This document shows positions 26,693-35,215 of a stretch of DNA of 64,000 nucleotides, one piece after another. Numbering within the stretch: the first letter of the stretch is position 1; each line of letters opens with the position of its first letter. The DNA is from Oscillospiraceae bacterium (GTDB lineage Bacteria; Bacillota; Clostridia; Oscillospirales; Acutalibacteraceae). The DNA is taken from assembly GCA_031271865.1 (NCBI GenBank), contig JAISUW010000055.1, positions 1 to 64,000 of the forward strand. The letters run 5' to 3'. The notes beneath the pieces are model-generated. The model was not told where the DNA came from and made no database searches. It saw only the letters and a program-made list of their open reading frames with translations. Position numbers and translations under genes: made by a program.

Positions 26693-27967
26693 TCATAGTA
26701 AACTGTGGACGGCTTGGGATGCCAGGAGTACCCCCAGCTTTCCGGTAGGATAGTTTAAGCCTCCCTGCATCCAGACGGCATATGGCTCTCGCAGCGGGGC
26801 ATCGGCTGAAAGCTCTATGGAACTCCCGAATATGAATGCACCTGCTGCCATTATCACTTGGCTCTCATAGCCCGGCATATCCCACGGCTCGGGTGTGAGG
26901 CGACTGTCTACCGGTGAACCCTTTTGCAAGCCTTGGCAGAAAGCAATCAGGCGCTCCGGTTTGTCCAGAAGGATGGCTTGGATAATGTCGGCGCGGCTTT
27001 CCTCCGGGGTAGGGGTGACGCCAAAACCCAGTTCCTCAAAAAGAGCGGCGGCAAACACAGCTGTCTTGAGTGCCTCCCCCGTGACGTGCGGTGCATGGAA
27101 CAAACCCATGAATAAATCGCGCATATGTCCTAAGTTTGCGCCGACCTCACTGCCCAAACCCGGACAGGTCAGACGGTTGGCGCACATTTGTACGAACAAA
27201 TCTCGGCCGGCGATGTACCCGCCGTTCTTTGCCACCCCGCCGCCGGCGTTCTTTATCAGACTGCCTACGATAAGGTCAGCGCCGACGGCGGTCGGTTCCA
27301 ACGTTTCAACGAACTCGCCGTAGCAATTATCTACAATTATGATTGGTGGGACTGATGCCGGTGCGGCACTCTTTTGAACGGTTGCTGTGATTTCACCGAT
27401 GGCTGCCACGGAGAGACTCCGGCGCAGGGTATACCCCCGCGAACGCTGGATGTGAACTGCTTTGGGTTTGTGTGCTTGTATTGCGGCTGCAATGGCAGGC
27501 AAATCCGGTTTGCCGTCTGCCGTCAAATCCACTTGGCTGTATTGTATCCCAAAGTCCGCCAAGCTGCCGGCGTATGGCTTCTTCCCTATGCCTATTACAC
27601 CGTGGAGGGTGTCATACGGTTTCCCAGTGACACAGAGCAACGTGTCCCCCGGGCGCAGTACGCCGAAAAACGCCGTTGCTATCGCGTGCGTCCCGCAAGC
27701 AAAAGAATGCCTTATGAGTGCGGCTTCTGCGCCCATCGCTTGGGCAAAGCATTTGTCCAACGTTTCCCGGCCGCGGTCGCCGTACGCATAGCCGGTGGTT
27801 TCATAAAAGCAGGATTCTGTAACATCGTTATCCTGATAGACTTTCAGCACCTTGAGTTGGTTGTATTCCGCCACGGCTTCCAGGTGTGAAAAAATGGGCG
27901 CTATGCGCTGCTGCGCTTTTTCGGCCGCCTGTTCTATCGCAGGGTCTATATTATAAAACGGTATCAT
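26693..27967 (-). CDS. PLP-dependent enzyme of the aluminium-resistance / methionine gamma-lyase-like family
   Basis: The 424-aa protein resembles the Bacillus YnbB group, annotated as aluminium resistance protein or methionine gamma-lyase family. The fold is type I PLP. GDRGRETLDKCFA and the ALIRHSFACGTHAI and GDTLLCVTGKPYDTL segments come first, then IIIVDNCYGEFVE for the cofactor-binding Asp and SLIKNAGGGVAKNGGY for the Schiff-base Lys near 239. The substrate in this subgroup is not established. The ATG overlaps the GNAT stop as ATGA, so translation is probably coupled. It is the last gene of the cysS operon. Confidence 0.85.
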   Translation of the reverse strand: MIPFYNIDPAIEQAAEKAQQRIAPIFSHLEAVAEYNQLKVLKVYQDNDVTESCFYETTGYAYGDRGRETLDKCFAQAMGAEAALIRHSFACGTHAIATAFFGVLRPGDTLLCVTGKPYDTLHGVIGIGKKPYAGSLADFGIQYSQVDLTADGKPDLPAIAAAIQAHKPKAVHIQRSRGYTLRRSLSVAAIGEITATVQKSAAPASVPPIIIVDNCYGEFVETLEPTAVGADLIVGSLIKNAGGGVAKNGGYIAGRDLFVQMCANRLTCPGLGSEVGANLGHMRDLFMGLFHAPHVTGEALKTAVFAAALFEELGFGVTPTPEESRADIIQAILLDKPERLIAFCQGLQKGSPVDSRLTPEPWDMPGYESQVIMAAGAFIFGSSIELSADAPLREPYAVWMQGGLNYPTGKLGVLLASQAVHSLL

Positions 27968-28779
27968 TCTGCCTCCTCCGGCTGCGTTATGCCGCCGTAA
28001 AGCATCTCCGTCACAAAACCGCTCTTTTCGTAGAAGCGCATATTGTGCTTCTTGCACGTCAGGTACACTGTATGTCCTTTGGAACTCTCTGCCGCCGCTA
28101 TCCCGCCGACAAGTGCTCCCGCTATCCCCGTGCCCCGTACCTCCGGCAGTGACCCTACGTTGCCTAAGTATGCAAAACCCTCATACCGCGCAAGTACACA
28201 ACACACCGCTGCCTCTTTCCCGTCCTTCTGTGCAAAAAAACACTCCGCCTCCCCGTGACGTATCTCCTTCGCTAAGTTCTCTGTCCATTCCTGCCCGTCC
28301 GTTATCCAGTCGGCCCCAGCCGCTTTCAGTAGTCTGTATACGGCGGCGGCGTCCGCATTGCGGACGCTCTTTTCCCCCGCATTGCGGGGGATGCCCCCCG
28401 CCGGCCAGCGCATCAGACAGTAGTCGCGGGGGAGGGGAACCGCATTGCGGTTCCGCCCTGCGGCCGCAGTGCGGCCGCCCGCGCACAGCCTTTCCTCCAC
28501 ATCGGGAGCACACTGAAGCTGAATACTGCGAAACAGCCCGAGGTACAGCACGAGCTCTTCCCAATCTGCATCACCGGAAGCGGAGATATAGCCGGAACCC
28601 TCTTGCGTAATCTGCATGACAGCGGTAATGTTATCCGCAGCATTATATTGCGAATAAAACGAAGAAACAAAGCAGCTGGGCAGCTGCCGTTTTGCCCAAC
28701 CCAATATGCGCAGACCGAAAAAATCCCTGCGGCAGAAATCCGCAAAGGCGGGTGTTATCTCTTCAGTCAGACGAATCAT
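27964..28779 (-). CDS. GNAT N-acetyltransferase carrying palindromic cassette insertions
   Basis: The C-terminal half (from about 150) is a GNAT domain with the acetyl-CoA motif VGSLPEVRGTGIAGALVGGI and a terminal YLTCKKHNMRFYEKSGF. The N-terminal half is a degenerate second GNAT-like or family-specific domain. Between them, at about 101-117 and 129-145, lie Arg/Asn/Ala-rich segments (GRNRNAVP, VRNADA) encoded by four 19-nt palindromes. These probably form an exposed linker; the enzyme may tolerate them. The substrate is unknown. The gene overlaps both neighbours by ATGA junctions within the cysS operon. Confidence 0.82.
   Translation of the reverse strand: MIRLTEEITPAFADFCRRDFFGLRILGWAKRQLPSCFVSSFYSQYNAADNITAVMQITQEGSGYISASGDADWEELVLYLGLFRSIQLQCAPDVEERLCAGGRTAAAGRNRNAVPLPRDYCLMRWPAGGIPRNAGEKSVRNADAAAVYRLLKAAGADWITDGQEWTENLAKEIRHGEAECFFAQKDGKEAAVCCVLARYEGFAYLGNVGSLPEVRGTGIAGALVGGIAAAESSKGHTVYLTCKKHNMRFYEKSGFVTEMLYGGITQPEEAE
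28349..28391. repeat. two 24-nt palindromic cassettes in the GNAT gene
   Basis: The 19-nt palindrome GCGTCCGC-ATT-GCGGACGC (28349-28367) and TCCCCCGC-ATT-GCGGGGGA (28373-28391) have perfect 8-bp arms. A 5-base spacer sets an exact 24-base period. Confidence 0.93.
28436..28478. repeat. two more 24-nt palindromic cassettes in the GNAT gene
   Basis: GGAACCGC-ATT-GCGGTTCC (28436-28454) and GCGGCCGC-AGT-GCGGCCGC (28460-28478) have perfect 8-bp arms and a 24-base period. The first is identical to 44105-44123 in the glycyl-radical gene. Confidence 0.93.
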
Positions 28780-29780
28780 AGCTCATCACCTGCACTCATG
28801 CGTTCCCACAGAAGGCGAATTAGGGCAGAAGCCGCTTCGCAATCTGATTCTTTAGCTACGACGGAAGGACCATGGAGATAGCGGCAGGGGACAGATACTG
28901 TAATGGTCGGAACACCGCAGCCGGAGGCTGTTACCCCGCGGGCATCGTTACCACCGGCGATTTTGGTTTTGGTCTGTATGGGAATGCTGTTGGCAGCGGC
29001 TGTTTTGTATGCTAAGTCATACAAGTGTTTCGGATAGAGCGTCCCCTTATCCATAAAGGGCACAACTGCGCCTTTCCCCAATGCGCATACACGCTCTGCG
29101 CCTTCGACTGTCGGCAAGTCGGCGGCGGTGGTGGTTTCCGCGACAATTGCGGAATCGGGTCGGAGGGCATAGGCGGCGCCCGCCGCCGCGCCGCCGATTT
29201 CTTCCCTCGCAGAAAAGACACAGGTCAGTGCGTAGGGTAAATCATCTGCACAGAGCAACTCCAGCAAGGAGAGGCAGCCCAAGCGGTCATCCAAAGCCTT
29301 GGAACGGATATAACCTTCCCCGAAGCGCGTGAACCCAACCGGAAAGGTGAGCACATCTCCGCGCTCGATGGATGTCTCCCCTGCCATGTCAATATACATG
29401 GATGGGATGTCGGGGATGCTCTCTCCCTCTGCGCCTTTGCATAAATGGGTCGGTTTGATGCCAACCACGCCGATGCGTTCGCCGAACTGCAACCGCTTGC
29501 CGATAACGGACTGCTTATCTATCCCGCCGACGGTGTCAAAGTGCAGAAAGCCATCCTCTGCAGTATCTGTTACAATGAAGCCCACTTCATCCATGTGGGC
29601 AAAAAGCACAGTAAAGCAGGGTGCTTTAGCACCTGCTTTTGTGACAATGAGATTCCCCAAGCGATCGGTGCGGTAGGAGCAGTCAGCAGGCAAATGCAAT
29701 TCAATCCAATCGCGGACAGCGTCCTCATGCCCGGAAACGCCGGGCAGCGCGCAGAGTTCTTCTAAGTACCGCAAATTCAT
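28776..29780 (-). CDS. M42 family metallo-aminopeptidase (first of two)
   Basis: M42 enzymes are cytosolic dinuclear zinc aminopeptidases of the tetrahedral TET type; some members are annotated as cellulases or FrvX. The 334 aa show the metal ligands in FAHMDEVGF, KALDDRLGC, the catalytic/ligand pair in SAREEIGG, AETTTAADLP and the final YLHGPSV. It is full length. It overlaps the upstream M42 gene and the downstream GNAT gene by ATGA, consistent with strict co-translation. A role in degrading peptides to free amino acids is likely. Confidence 0.9.
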   Translation of the reverse strand: MNLRYLEELCALPGVSGHEDAVRDWIELHLPADCSYRTDRLGNLIVTKAGAKAPCFTVLFAHMDEVGFIVTDTAEDGFLHFDTVGGIDKQSVIGKRLQFGERIGVVGIKPTHLCKGAEGESIPDIPSMYIDMAGETSIERGDVLTFPVGFTRFGEGYIRSKALDDRLGCLSLLELLCADDLPYALTCVFSAREEIGGAAAGAAYALRPDSAIVAETTTAADLPTVEGAERVCALGKGAVVPFMDKGTLYPKHLYDLAYKTAAANSIPIQTKTKIAGGNDARGVTASGCGVPTITVSVPCRYLHGPSVVAKESDCEAASALIRLLWERMSAGDEL

Positions 29781-30799
29781 ACAAGCCCCCCTTTCGTCAG
29801 ATAGGCAGCTATCAGCTTTGCAGTCGCCTCGATGTCTTTCAAATCCGCGGTTTCCACAGGGGTATGCATATTCCGGATAGGGATGGAAAGAAGGGCTGTG
29901 CGCAAGCCGTCCCCGGCTGCTTGAATGCGTTCGGCATCTGTGCCGGTGCGGCCGGACATAATCTCCCGCGTATGGGGGAGGTCTAAGCTCTCCGCGAGGT
30001 AATCCAAGTAGCGGCTGAATTCGTCGTCCAATGCCGGGGAGAATCCGATTGCCGCCCCGGAGCCGAGCGGCAAAGTCTCCCGCCTGGTGAGTCCGGGAGC
30101 AAAACCGAATGTAACATCCACCGCGATGGCTTCCTCCGCCCCGGCGGTAAAAGCGGCAAAAGCGGCGGCGGTTGCCCCGGCTTGCGTACTTTCTTCCTGC
30201 ACGGAGAATTGCACCAGCACCGGTGGGTGCGGTTTACCTTGAATCCGATCCAATGCTGCCAGAATGGCAGTGACCCCCGCACGGTTATCTATGGCGGGTG
30301 CGGTCACCATACCCTCCCCAAGAGCCGCATAAGCCGTGCGGTAGAGTACACGGCTCCCCAAGGGGATCTGCGCTTCGGCGGTCTCTTTGGGCAGCCCGGT
30401 GTCGATGCGCAGCGCTTTGTGGGAGGGCGTGTCCTCTTTTCCACCGGAGAGATGCGGCGGCCGGTCTGTTATAACTCCGTAGTAGGTTTGCTTGCCGTAG
30501 ATTGTTACCTCTTGGCTTGCCAGAATGCGCACATCCCCGCCCTCAAAGGAAAGGAAGCCACTCTCCTCTATGCCCGTCACTACGAGGGCAACCTGATCCA
30601 GATGCGCCTCCAGCAGAACAGGTGCCGCTGAAGCCGAAGACCCTTCCCCCGGTATTGAACATAGTACTGAACCAAGTCGGTCAATTCTGACGGGACCATA
30701 TTTTTCCAACAAAGAAGCGGCAACATCCGCAACTTCCCGTTCGTTCCCGGTCGGACCCGGTGCAAGGCACAGAGTGCGGAGTGTTTCAGATAAGTTCAT
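29777..30799 (-). CDS. M42 family peptidase, divergent paralogue
   Basis: The 340-aa protein is homologous to the next gene in the operon but diverged. The first ligand motif is LEAHLDQVAL, where the paralogue has AHMDEVG. The bridging-metal motif is PAIDNRAGV, the catalytic region is VQEESTQAG (VQEE in place of AREE), VDVTFG follows, and the C-terminal RNMHTPVE supplies the last histidine. Key ligands appear retained, so it is probably active with a different peptide preference. It follows cysS by 12 bases and overlaps the downstream M42 gene by ATGA. Confidence 0.88.
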   Translation of the reverse strand: MNLSETLRTLCLAPGPTGNEREVADVAASLLEKYGPVRIDRLGSVLCSIPGEGSSASAAPVLLEAHLDQVALVVTGIEESGFLSFEGGDVRILASQEVTIYGKQTYYGVITDRPPHLSGGKEDTPSHKALRIDTGLPKETAEAQIPLGSRVLYRTAYAALGEGMVTAPAIDNRAGVTAILAALDRIQGKPHPPVLVQFSVQEESTQAGATAAAFAAFTAGAEEAIAVDVTFGFAPGLTRRETLPLGSGAAIGFSPALDDEFSRYLDYLAESLDLPHTREIMSGRTGTDAERIQAAGDGLRTALLSIPIRNMHTPVETADLKDIEATAKLIAAYLTKGGLV

Positions 30800-30811
30800 C
30801 TTATACCCTCA

Positions 30812-32200
30812 TTACAGCTTGACGACTTTCGCCCCTTGCGGTGTGTCCTCAATCCGATAGCCTTTGGCTTTCAGTTCGTCACGTATGGCATCGGCACGCG
30901 CCCAGTTCTTGGCTTTCCGCGCTTCTGCACGCTCTGCCAGCAGGGCGGAGAAGTCCTCTTCATCAGCCGCGGGCTTGTTGTAGAGCAAACCCAATACATC
31001 GGTCAATTCATTGAAGAGCCCAAGCGCAGCTTCCAGAGCCTCTTTGGAAGCGGATTCGCCGAGGAATTTGATATTGATGCAGCTGACCAAATCAAACACA
31101 GCGCCCAGCGCGGCGGCTGTATTGAGGTCATCCTCCATGCCCGCAATGAACTCCTCCTTGCGCTCGCCAAGGATGGCTTGCTGTTGGGGCGTTATGTCGC
31201 CGCTCGGCGCCCGCTGAATGGCAAACTCCAGATTTTCGCGGCAGGTGTAGAGCCGCTGGAGAGCGGATTTCGCCTGCGTGATTGCCTCCACGGAGTAGTT
31301 GAAGGGGGAACGGTAATGGGAGGAAATCAGCAGGAAGCGAATCGGTTCATAGCCGTAAGCCTCAGCCACGTCACGTACGGTGAAAAAGTTCCCGAGGGAT
31401 TTGCTCATTTTCACATGGTCCACGTTAATGAAACCGTTATGCATCCAATAGTGTGCAAAGGGAACACCATTGCAGCACTCGGATTGGGCAATCTCGTTTT
31501 CATGGTGCGGGAAGATAAGATCCGCCCCGCCGCCGTGAATGTCTATCGTATCCCCCAAGTGCTTCTTTGCCATAGCGGAGCATTCGATGTGCCAACCCGG
31601 GCGGCCTTTCCCCCAAGGTGAATCCCAGGATGGTTCACCGGGTTTGGCGGCCTTCCAGAGGGCAAAGTCCATGGGGTCTCGTTTCACTTCGCCGACCATA
31701 ATCCGCGCCCCGGCCTCCAAGTCTTCGAGCGGCTGGTGGGAGAGCTTGCCGTATTCCGGGAAAGCTTTTGGGGAGAAGTACACATCCCCGTCTGCTTCAT
31801 AGGCATAGCCCTTTTCCTCTAACGCAGACACCATGGCTATGATTTCGTCCATGGTCTCGGTAGCTTTCGGATGGACGGTAGCCGGCTTTACATTCAAGCC
31901 CTTGGCATCCGTCCAGTATTCGGCGATGTATTTCTCGGCGATTTCTGCGGAAGTGACACCTTCTTCGTTGGCGCGGCGTATGATTTTGTCATCCACATCC
32001 GTGAAATTCTGCACAAAGCGCACATTCCACCCGCGCCACTCCAGATAACGACGCAGTGTATCAAACACACACAGCGGGAGTGCGTTCCCAATGTGAATGA
32101 GATTGTATACGGTCGGGCCGCAGCCGTAGATTCGCGCCTCATTGGGCGTGAGGGGTACAAACTCCTCTTTCCGGCGTGTAAGCGTGTTGTAGATACGCAT
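30812..32200 (-). CDS. cysS: cysteinyl-tRNA synthetase
   Basis: The class I synthetase charges tRNA-Cys with cysteine using ATP. The 462 aa are normal length. Landmarks are the zinc-site Cys27 in YGCGPTVY, the HIGN motif at 36-39, FVQNFTDVDDKI, WHIECSAM with a zinc-site Cys, GGGADLIFPHHENE and KMSKS near 266. It leads a five-gene minus-strand operon with two peptidases, an acetyltransferase and a PLP lyase, which together suggest amino-acid turnover. The 77-base leader is too short for a T-box; it contains only a small GTTGCG / CGCAAC hairpin. Confidence 0.97.
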   Translation of the reverse strand: MRIYNTLTRRKEEFVPLTPNEARIYGCGPTVYNLIHIGNALPLCVFDTLRRYLEWRGWNVRFVQNFTDVDDKIIRRANEEGVTSAEIAEKYIAEYWTDAKGLNVKPATVHPKATETMDEIIAMVSALEEKGYAYEADGDVYFSPKAFPEYGKLSHQPLEDLEAGARIMVGEVKRDPMDFALWKAAKPGEPSWDSPWGKGRPGWHIECSAMAKKHLGDTIDIHGGGADLIFPHHENEIAQSECCNGVPFAHYWMHNGFINVDHVKMSKSLGNFFTVRDVAEAYGYEPIRFLLISSHYRSPFNYSVEAITQAKSALQRLYTCRENLEFAIQRAPSGDITPQQQAILGERKEEFIAGMEDDLNTAAALGAVFDLVSCINIKFLGESASKEALEAALGLFNELTDVLGLLYNKPAADEEDFSALLAERAEARKAKNWARADAIRDELKAKGYRIEDTPQGAKVVKL

Positions 32201-32276
32201 ATAGGCTACTCCTAAATATATAAATATCGCTTATGTAGGCTCTGTTGCGGTTGGACAAAAACGCAACACATTGTAT

Positions 32277-32305
32277 ACTATACCATATTCGGGGAGAAAA
32301 TGCAA
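32277..32305 (-). promoter_or_regulatory. sigma-A promoter of the cysS operon
   Basis: Minus-strand TTGCAT (32300-32305), 17 bases and TATAGT (32277-32282). Confidence 0.75.
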
Positions 32306-32361
32306 GCCTTCTGCAAAAATAAAGCTGTAACTGTGTAATAAAATAATTCACAAATAACGAC

Positions 32362-32390
32362 TTGCATTTTCCATGTTTTTCTGCTACAAT
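32362..32390 (+). promoter_or_regulatory. sigma-A promoter of ftsY
   Basis: TTGCAT (32362-32367), 17 bases and TACAAT (32385-32390), 45 bases before ftsY and divergent from the cysS promoter. Confidence 0.8.
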
Positions 32391-32434
32391 AGGGCATGAT
32401 AGATTGGGAAAACAAATTGTGAGGTATACAGCCC

Positions 32435-33343
32435 ATGGGCTTCTTTGAACGCCTCTTCGGCGGGGCGAAAAAAACGCGCGACAAATTGGATACCGCAATT
32501 GATGCCGCTTTTATTGATGACCGCGAACCGGATGAGGAGTTTTATGATTCCTTAGAAGAAGCATTGATTCTCAGCGATACCGGTGTGGAAACGGCAATGG
32601 AGGTCGTGGCAGAACTGCGTAACCGCGCAAAGAAAAAGCGTTTCAAGACCGCCGGGGATGTGAAGCTGGCTCTTTCCGAGATTGTCGCGGAGAGACTCTC
32701 CGGGGAGGGCATGACGGATATGATAACCATGCCCGCGATTATCCTCGTCATCGGTGTCAACGGCGTGGGGAAAACAACCTCCATCGGAAAGCTGGCTTCT
32801 TATTATAAAGGGCAAGGGAAGAAAGTGATTCTCGGTGCAGCCGATACGTTCCGCGCCGCCGCGATTGAACAGCTCGAAATCTGGGCCGAGCGCGCCGGTG
32901 TGGAAATCGTCAAGCACCGCGAAGGCGCCGACCCCGCCGCGGTTATCTTCGATACTATCCAAGCCGGGAAAGCGCGGGGCGCCGATTTGATTATCTGCGA
33001 CACCGCGGGGCGTCTGCATAACAAGAAGCATCTCATGGAGGAACTCGGAAAAATCTATCGCGTCATAGACCGCGAACTCCCCTACGCTGACCGTGAAGTG
33101 CTCCTCGTCCTCGACGCCACTACAGGTCAGAACGCAGTGAACCAAGCCCGAGAGTTTATGTCCATCGCGGAGGTCAGCGGTATTATTCTTACCAAACTCG
33201 ATGGTACAGCCAAAGGCGGCGTGGTGCTGCAGATTAAAGATGCGCTCAAGATTCCAGTTAAGTTTATCGGCGTCGGTGAGAAAATCGACGATATGCAGCC
33301 TTTCGTGCCAAAGGACTTTGCGCGGGCTTTGTTCCGCGGTTGA
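32435..33343 (+). CDS. ftsY: signal recognition particle receptor FtsY
   Basis: FtsY is the membrane-associated SRP receptor GTPase that hands ribosome-nascent chain complexes to the translocon. The 302 aa contain a short N-terminal helix (MGFFERLFGG), the N domain (LEEALILSDTGVETA) and the G domain: GVNGVGKTTSIGKL near 107, LGAADTFRAAAIEQL, IICDTAGRLHNKKHLM, TKLDGTAKGG and FIGVGEKIDDM. The acidic A domain of enterobacterial FtsY is absent, as in other Gram-positives. Confidence 0.97.
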   Translation: MGFFERLFGGAKKTRDKLDTAIDAAFIDDREPDEEFYDSLEEALILSDTGVETAMEVVAELRNRAKKKRFKTAGDVKLALSEIVAERLSGEGMTDMITMPAIILVIGVNGVGKTTSIGKLASYYKGQGKKVILGAADTFRAAAIEQLEIWAERAGVEIVKHREGADPAAVIFDTIQAGKARGADLIICDTAGRLHNKKHLMEELGKIYRVIDRELPYADREVLLVLDATTGQNAVNQAREFMSIAEVSGIILTKLDGTAKGGVVLQIKDALKIPVKFIGVGEKIDDMQPFVPKDFARALFRG

Positions 33344-33351
33344 TTCTTACC

Positions 33352-33370
33352 GGGGCGGCAGCGCCGCCCC
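33352..33370 (+). terminator. hairpin after ftsY
   Basis: GGGGCGGC / GCCGCCCC with a 3-nt loop, 8 bases after the ftsY stop. There is no U run, so transcription may continue into the GH13 gene. Confidence 0.4.
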
Positions 33371-33396
33371 TAAAAGAAATTCCGGGAGGAGTAAAA

Positions 33397-35064
33397 ATGG
33401 ACATAAGCACTTTACCTTGGTGGAAAACCGCAGCGTTTTATCAAATCTGGCCGCGCAGCTTCAAAGACGGAAACGGTGACGGCATCGGCGATTTGCAAGG
33501 TGTATTGGAGAAACTGGATTATATCAAAGACTTAGGCTGCGATGCCATTTGGTTTTCGCCGCTGTACCCTTCGCCGAATGCGGATTATGGCTATGACATT
33601 GCGGATTACAGGGATATTCACCCGGAATACGGTGATTTGGAACTGTTCAAACAGGTCATAGCTGCCTGCCGCGAACGCGGGATTAAAGTGGTGGTGGATT
33701 TGGTCGTCAACCACACCTCTGATGAGCATCCGTGGTTCAAGGCCTCCTTGGATCCGACTTCACCCTATAGGGAGTACTATTTTTGGCGGGAGGGACATGA
33801 GGACAAGCCGCCGAACAACTGGCTGTCTGTGTTTGAAGGAAAGGCATGGGAACTTGACCCGGATACGCAGACATGGTACCTCCATGTGTTCGCCAAGAAG
33901 CAGCCGGATCTGAATCATGAGAACCCGAAAGTGCGTGAGGAAGTTAAGGACATCATGCGCTTCTGGCTGGAGATGGGAGTCGATGGCTTCCGAGAGGATG
34001 TCATCACCTATATCGCCAAACGCGAGGGTTTGCCCAATGGTTTGCCCCTCCCTGTAGGTACGGGCATTGAACACTATACCGGTTTGCCGAAAGTCAAAGA
34101 GTACCTCAAGGAATACCGTGAGGGGGCACTTTTGCCCTATGATGCCTTTACCGTCGGTGAGGCTCCGATGATGACGCCGGAGAAAGCACTGGAGTATATT
34201 GACGAAACCGCCGGCAGCAAGACACTGGATTTGATGTTCCACTTTCAGCATATGGAAGCCGATTCCCTCCTGACCGATTGGGTGCCGCTGCCGTTCAACC
34301 TTATTAAGCTCAAGCGCGCGTTCAATGCTTGGCAGCAAAAAATGCGCGGCAAAGGCTGGAATGCACTGTATATCGAGAACCATGACCACCCGCGCATCAT
34401 CTCCCGATACGGCTCGGAAAAGTACCGTGTCGAGAGCGGCAAGACCTTGGCTGCTATGTATCTTCTGCAATCGGGTACACCCTTTATCTACCAGGGGCAG
34501 GAAATCGGCATGGTGAATACCGAGTTCGGCAGCGTGGATGAATCCAAGGACGTGCTGACATACAACAACTGGCGGATGGTGCAGAAAGTGCGCTTATCCG
34601 AACACAACTTCCTTAAAATCGCCAACCGGCGTTCCCGCGACCACGCCCGCACCCCCATGCAGTGGACAGCGGAGAAAAATGCAGGTTTTACCTCCGGCAC
34701 GCCTTGGTTTGCCGTCAATAAGAATTACCCCGAAATCAACGCCACCGCCGCCCTGCGTGATGAAAACTCTCTTTGGCATTGGTATCAGAAGCTCTTGGCT
34801 TACCGCAAAAACAATCCCCTTGTGCTGTTTGGTACGTATCTGGATTTGGCGCCGTTGGACCCGCACCGCTATATCTATGTGCGCGAATATGCCAACCAAA
34901 AGCTGCTTGTCATGCTGGCTTTCGGGGAGAAGCCGCTGAAGATGAAGCTCCCGGAGGGTTTTGGAAACGCCAAACTGCTTTTCTCCAATTATGCTGCACC
35001 GGAAACACCGGAGGACACCTACACCGCCCGCCCCTATGAGTGCCGCGTATACCAAGTCGGGTGA
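33397..35064 (+). CDS. GH13 alpha-glucosidase / oligo-1,6-glucosidase
   Basis: The intracellular enzyme hydrolyses alpha-glucosidic bonds at the non-reducing end of short malto- or isomalto-oligosaccharides. The 555 aa start at MDISTLPWWKTAAFYQIWPR behind GGGAGGAG. Conserved regions are DLVVNHTSDEHPWF, the nucleophile Asp in GFREDV, the acid Glu in FTVGEAPMM and the transition-state Asp in IENHDHPRIISRYG. HARTPMQWT is typical of the oligo-1,6-glucosidase subfamily. It is followed by a GPH sugar symporter, which likely brings in its substrate. Confidence 0.93.
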   Translation: MDISTLPWWKTAAFYQIWPRSFKDGNGDGIGDLQGVLEKLDYIKDLGCDAIWFSPLYPSPNADYGYDIADYRDIHPEYGDLELFKQVIAACRERGIKVVVDLVVNHTSDEHPWFKASLDPTSPYREYYFWREGHEDKPPNNWLSVFEGKAWELDPDTQTWYLHVFAKKQPDLNHENPKVREEVKDIMRFWLEMGVDGFREDVITYIAKREGLPNGLPLPVGTGIEHYTGLPKVKEYLKEYREGALLPYDAFTVGEAPMMTPEKALEYIDETAGSKTLDLMFHFQHMEADSLLTDWVPLPFNLIKLKRAFNAWQQKMRGKGWNALYIENHDHPRIISRYGSEKYRVESGKTLAAMYLLQSGTPFIYQGQEIGMVNTEFGSVDESKDVLTYNNWRMVQKVRLSEHNFLKIANRRSRDHARTPMQWTAEKNAGFTSGTPWFAVNKNYPEINATAALRDENSLWHWYQKLLAYRKNNPLVLFGTYLDLAPLDPHRYIYVREYANQKLLVMLAFGEKPLKMKLPEGFGNAKLLFSNYAAPETPEDTYTARPYECRVYQVG

Positions 35065-35099
35065 ATCAGCCCAAAAAACAACAAACTGCAAAATTTCCC

Positions 35100-35128
35100 T
35101 TGCGTTTTCCTTTGCTTTGTGTTACAAT
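35100..35128 (+). promoter_or_regulatory. sigma-A promoter of the GPH symporter
   Basis: TTGCGT (35100-35105), 17 bases and TACAAT (35123-35128). Confidence 0.72.
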
Positions 35129-35215
35129 TGTAGGGCAGGGGTACGCAAGGGATGATTCTGTGCCGCAGTACCCCCGGCGGGTATTCCGCTGTATATGAAA
35201 AAAGGATGTGACTTC

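Noticed and set aside
28349-28478. CRISPR array, considered because of regular short palindromic repeats
   Set aside because: Units are 24 bases with 5-base spacers inside coding genes, arms differ between units, and no cas gene is present.
32201-32276. T-box leader upstream of cysS
   Set aside because: The leader is under 80 bases and lacks the T-box consensus and terminator.
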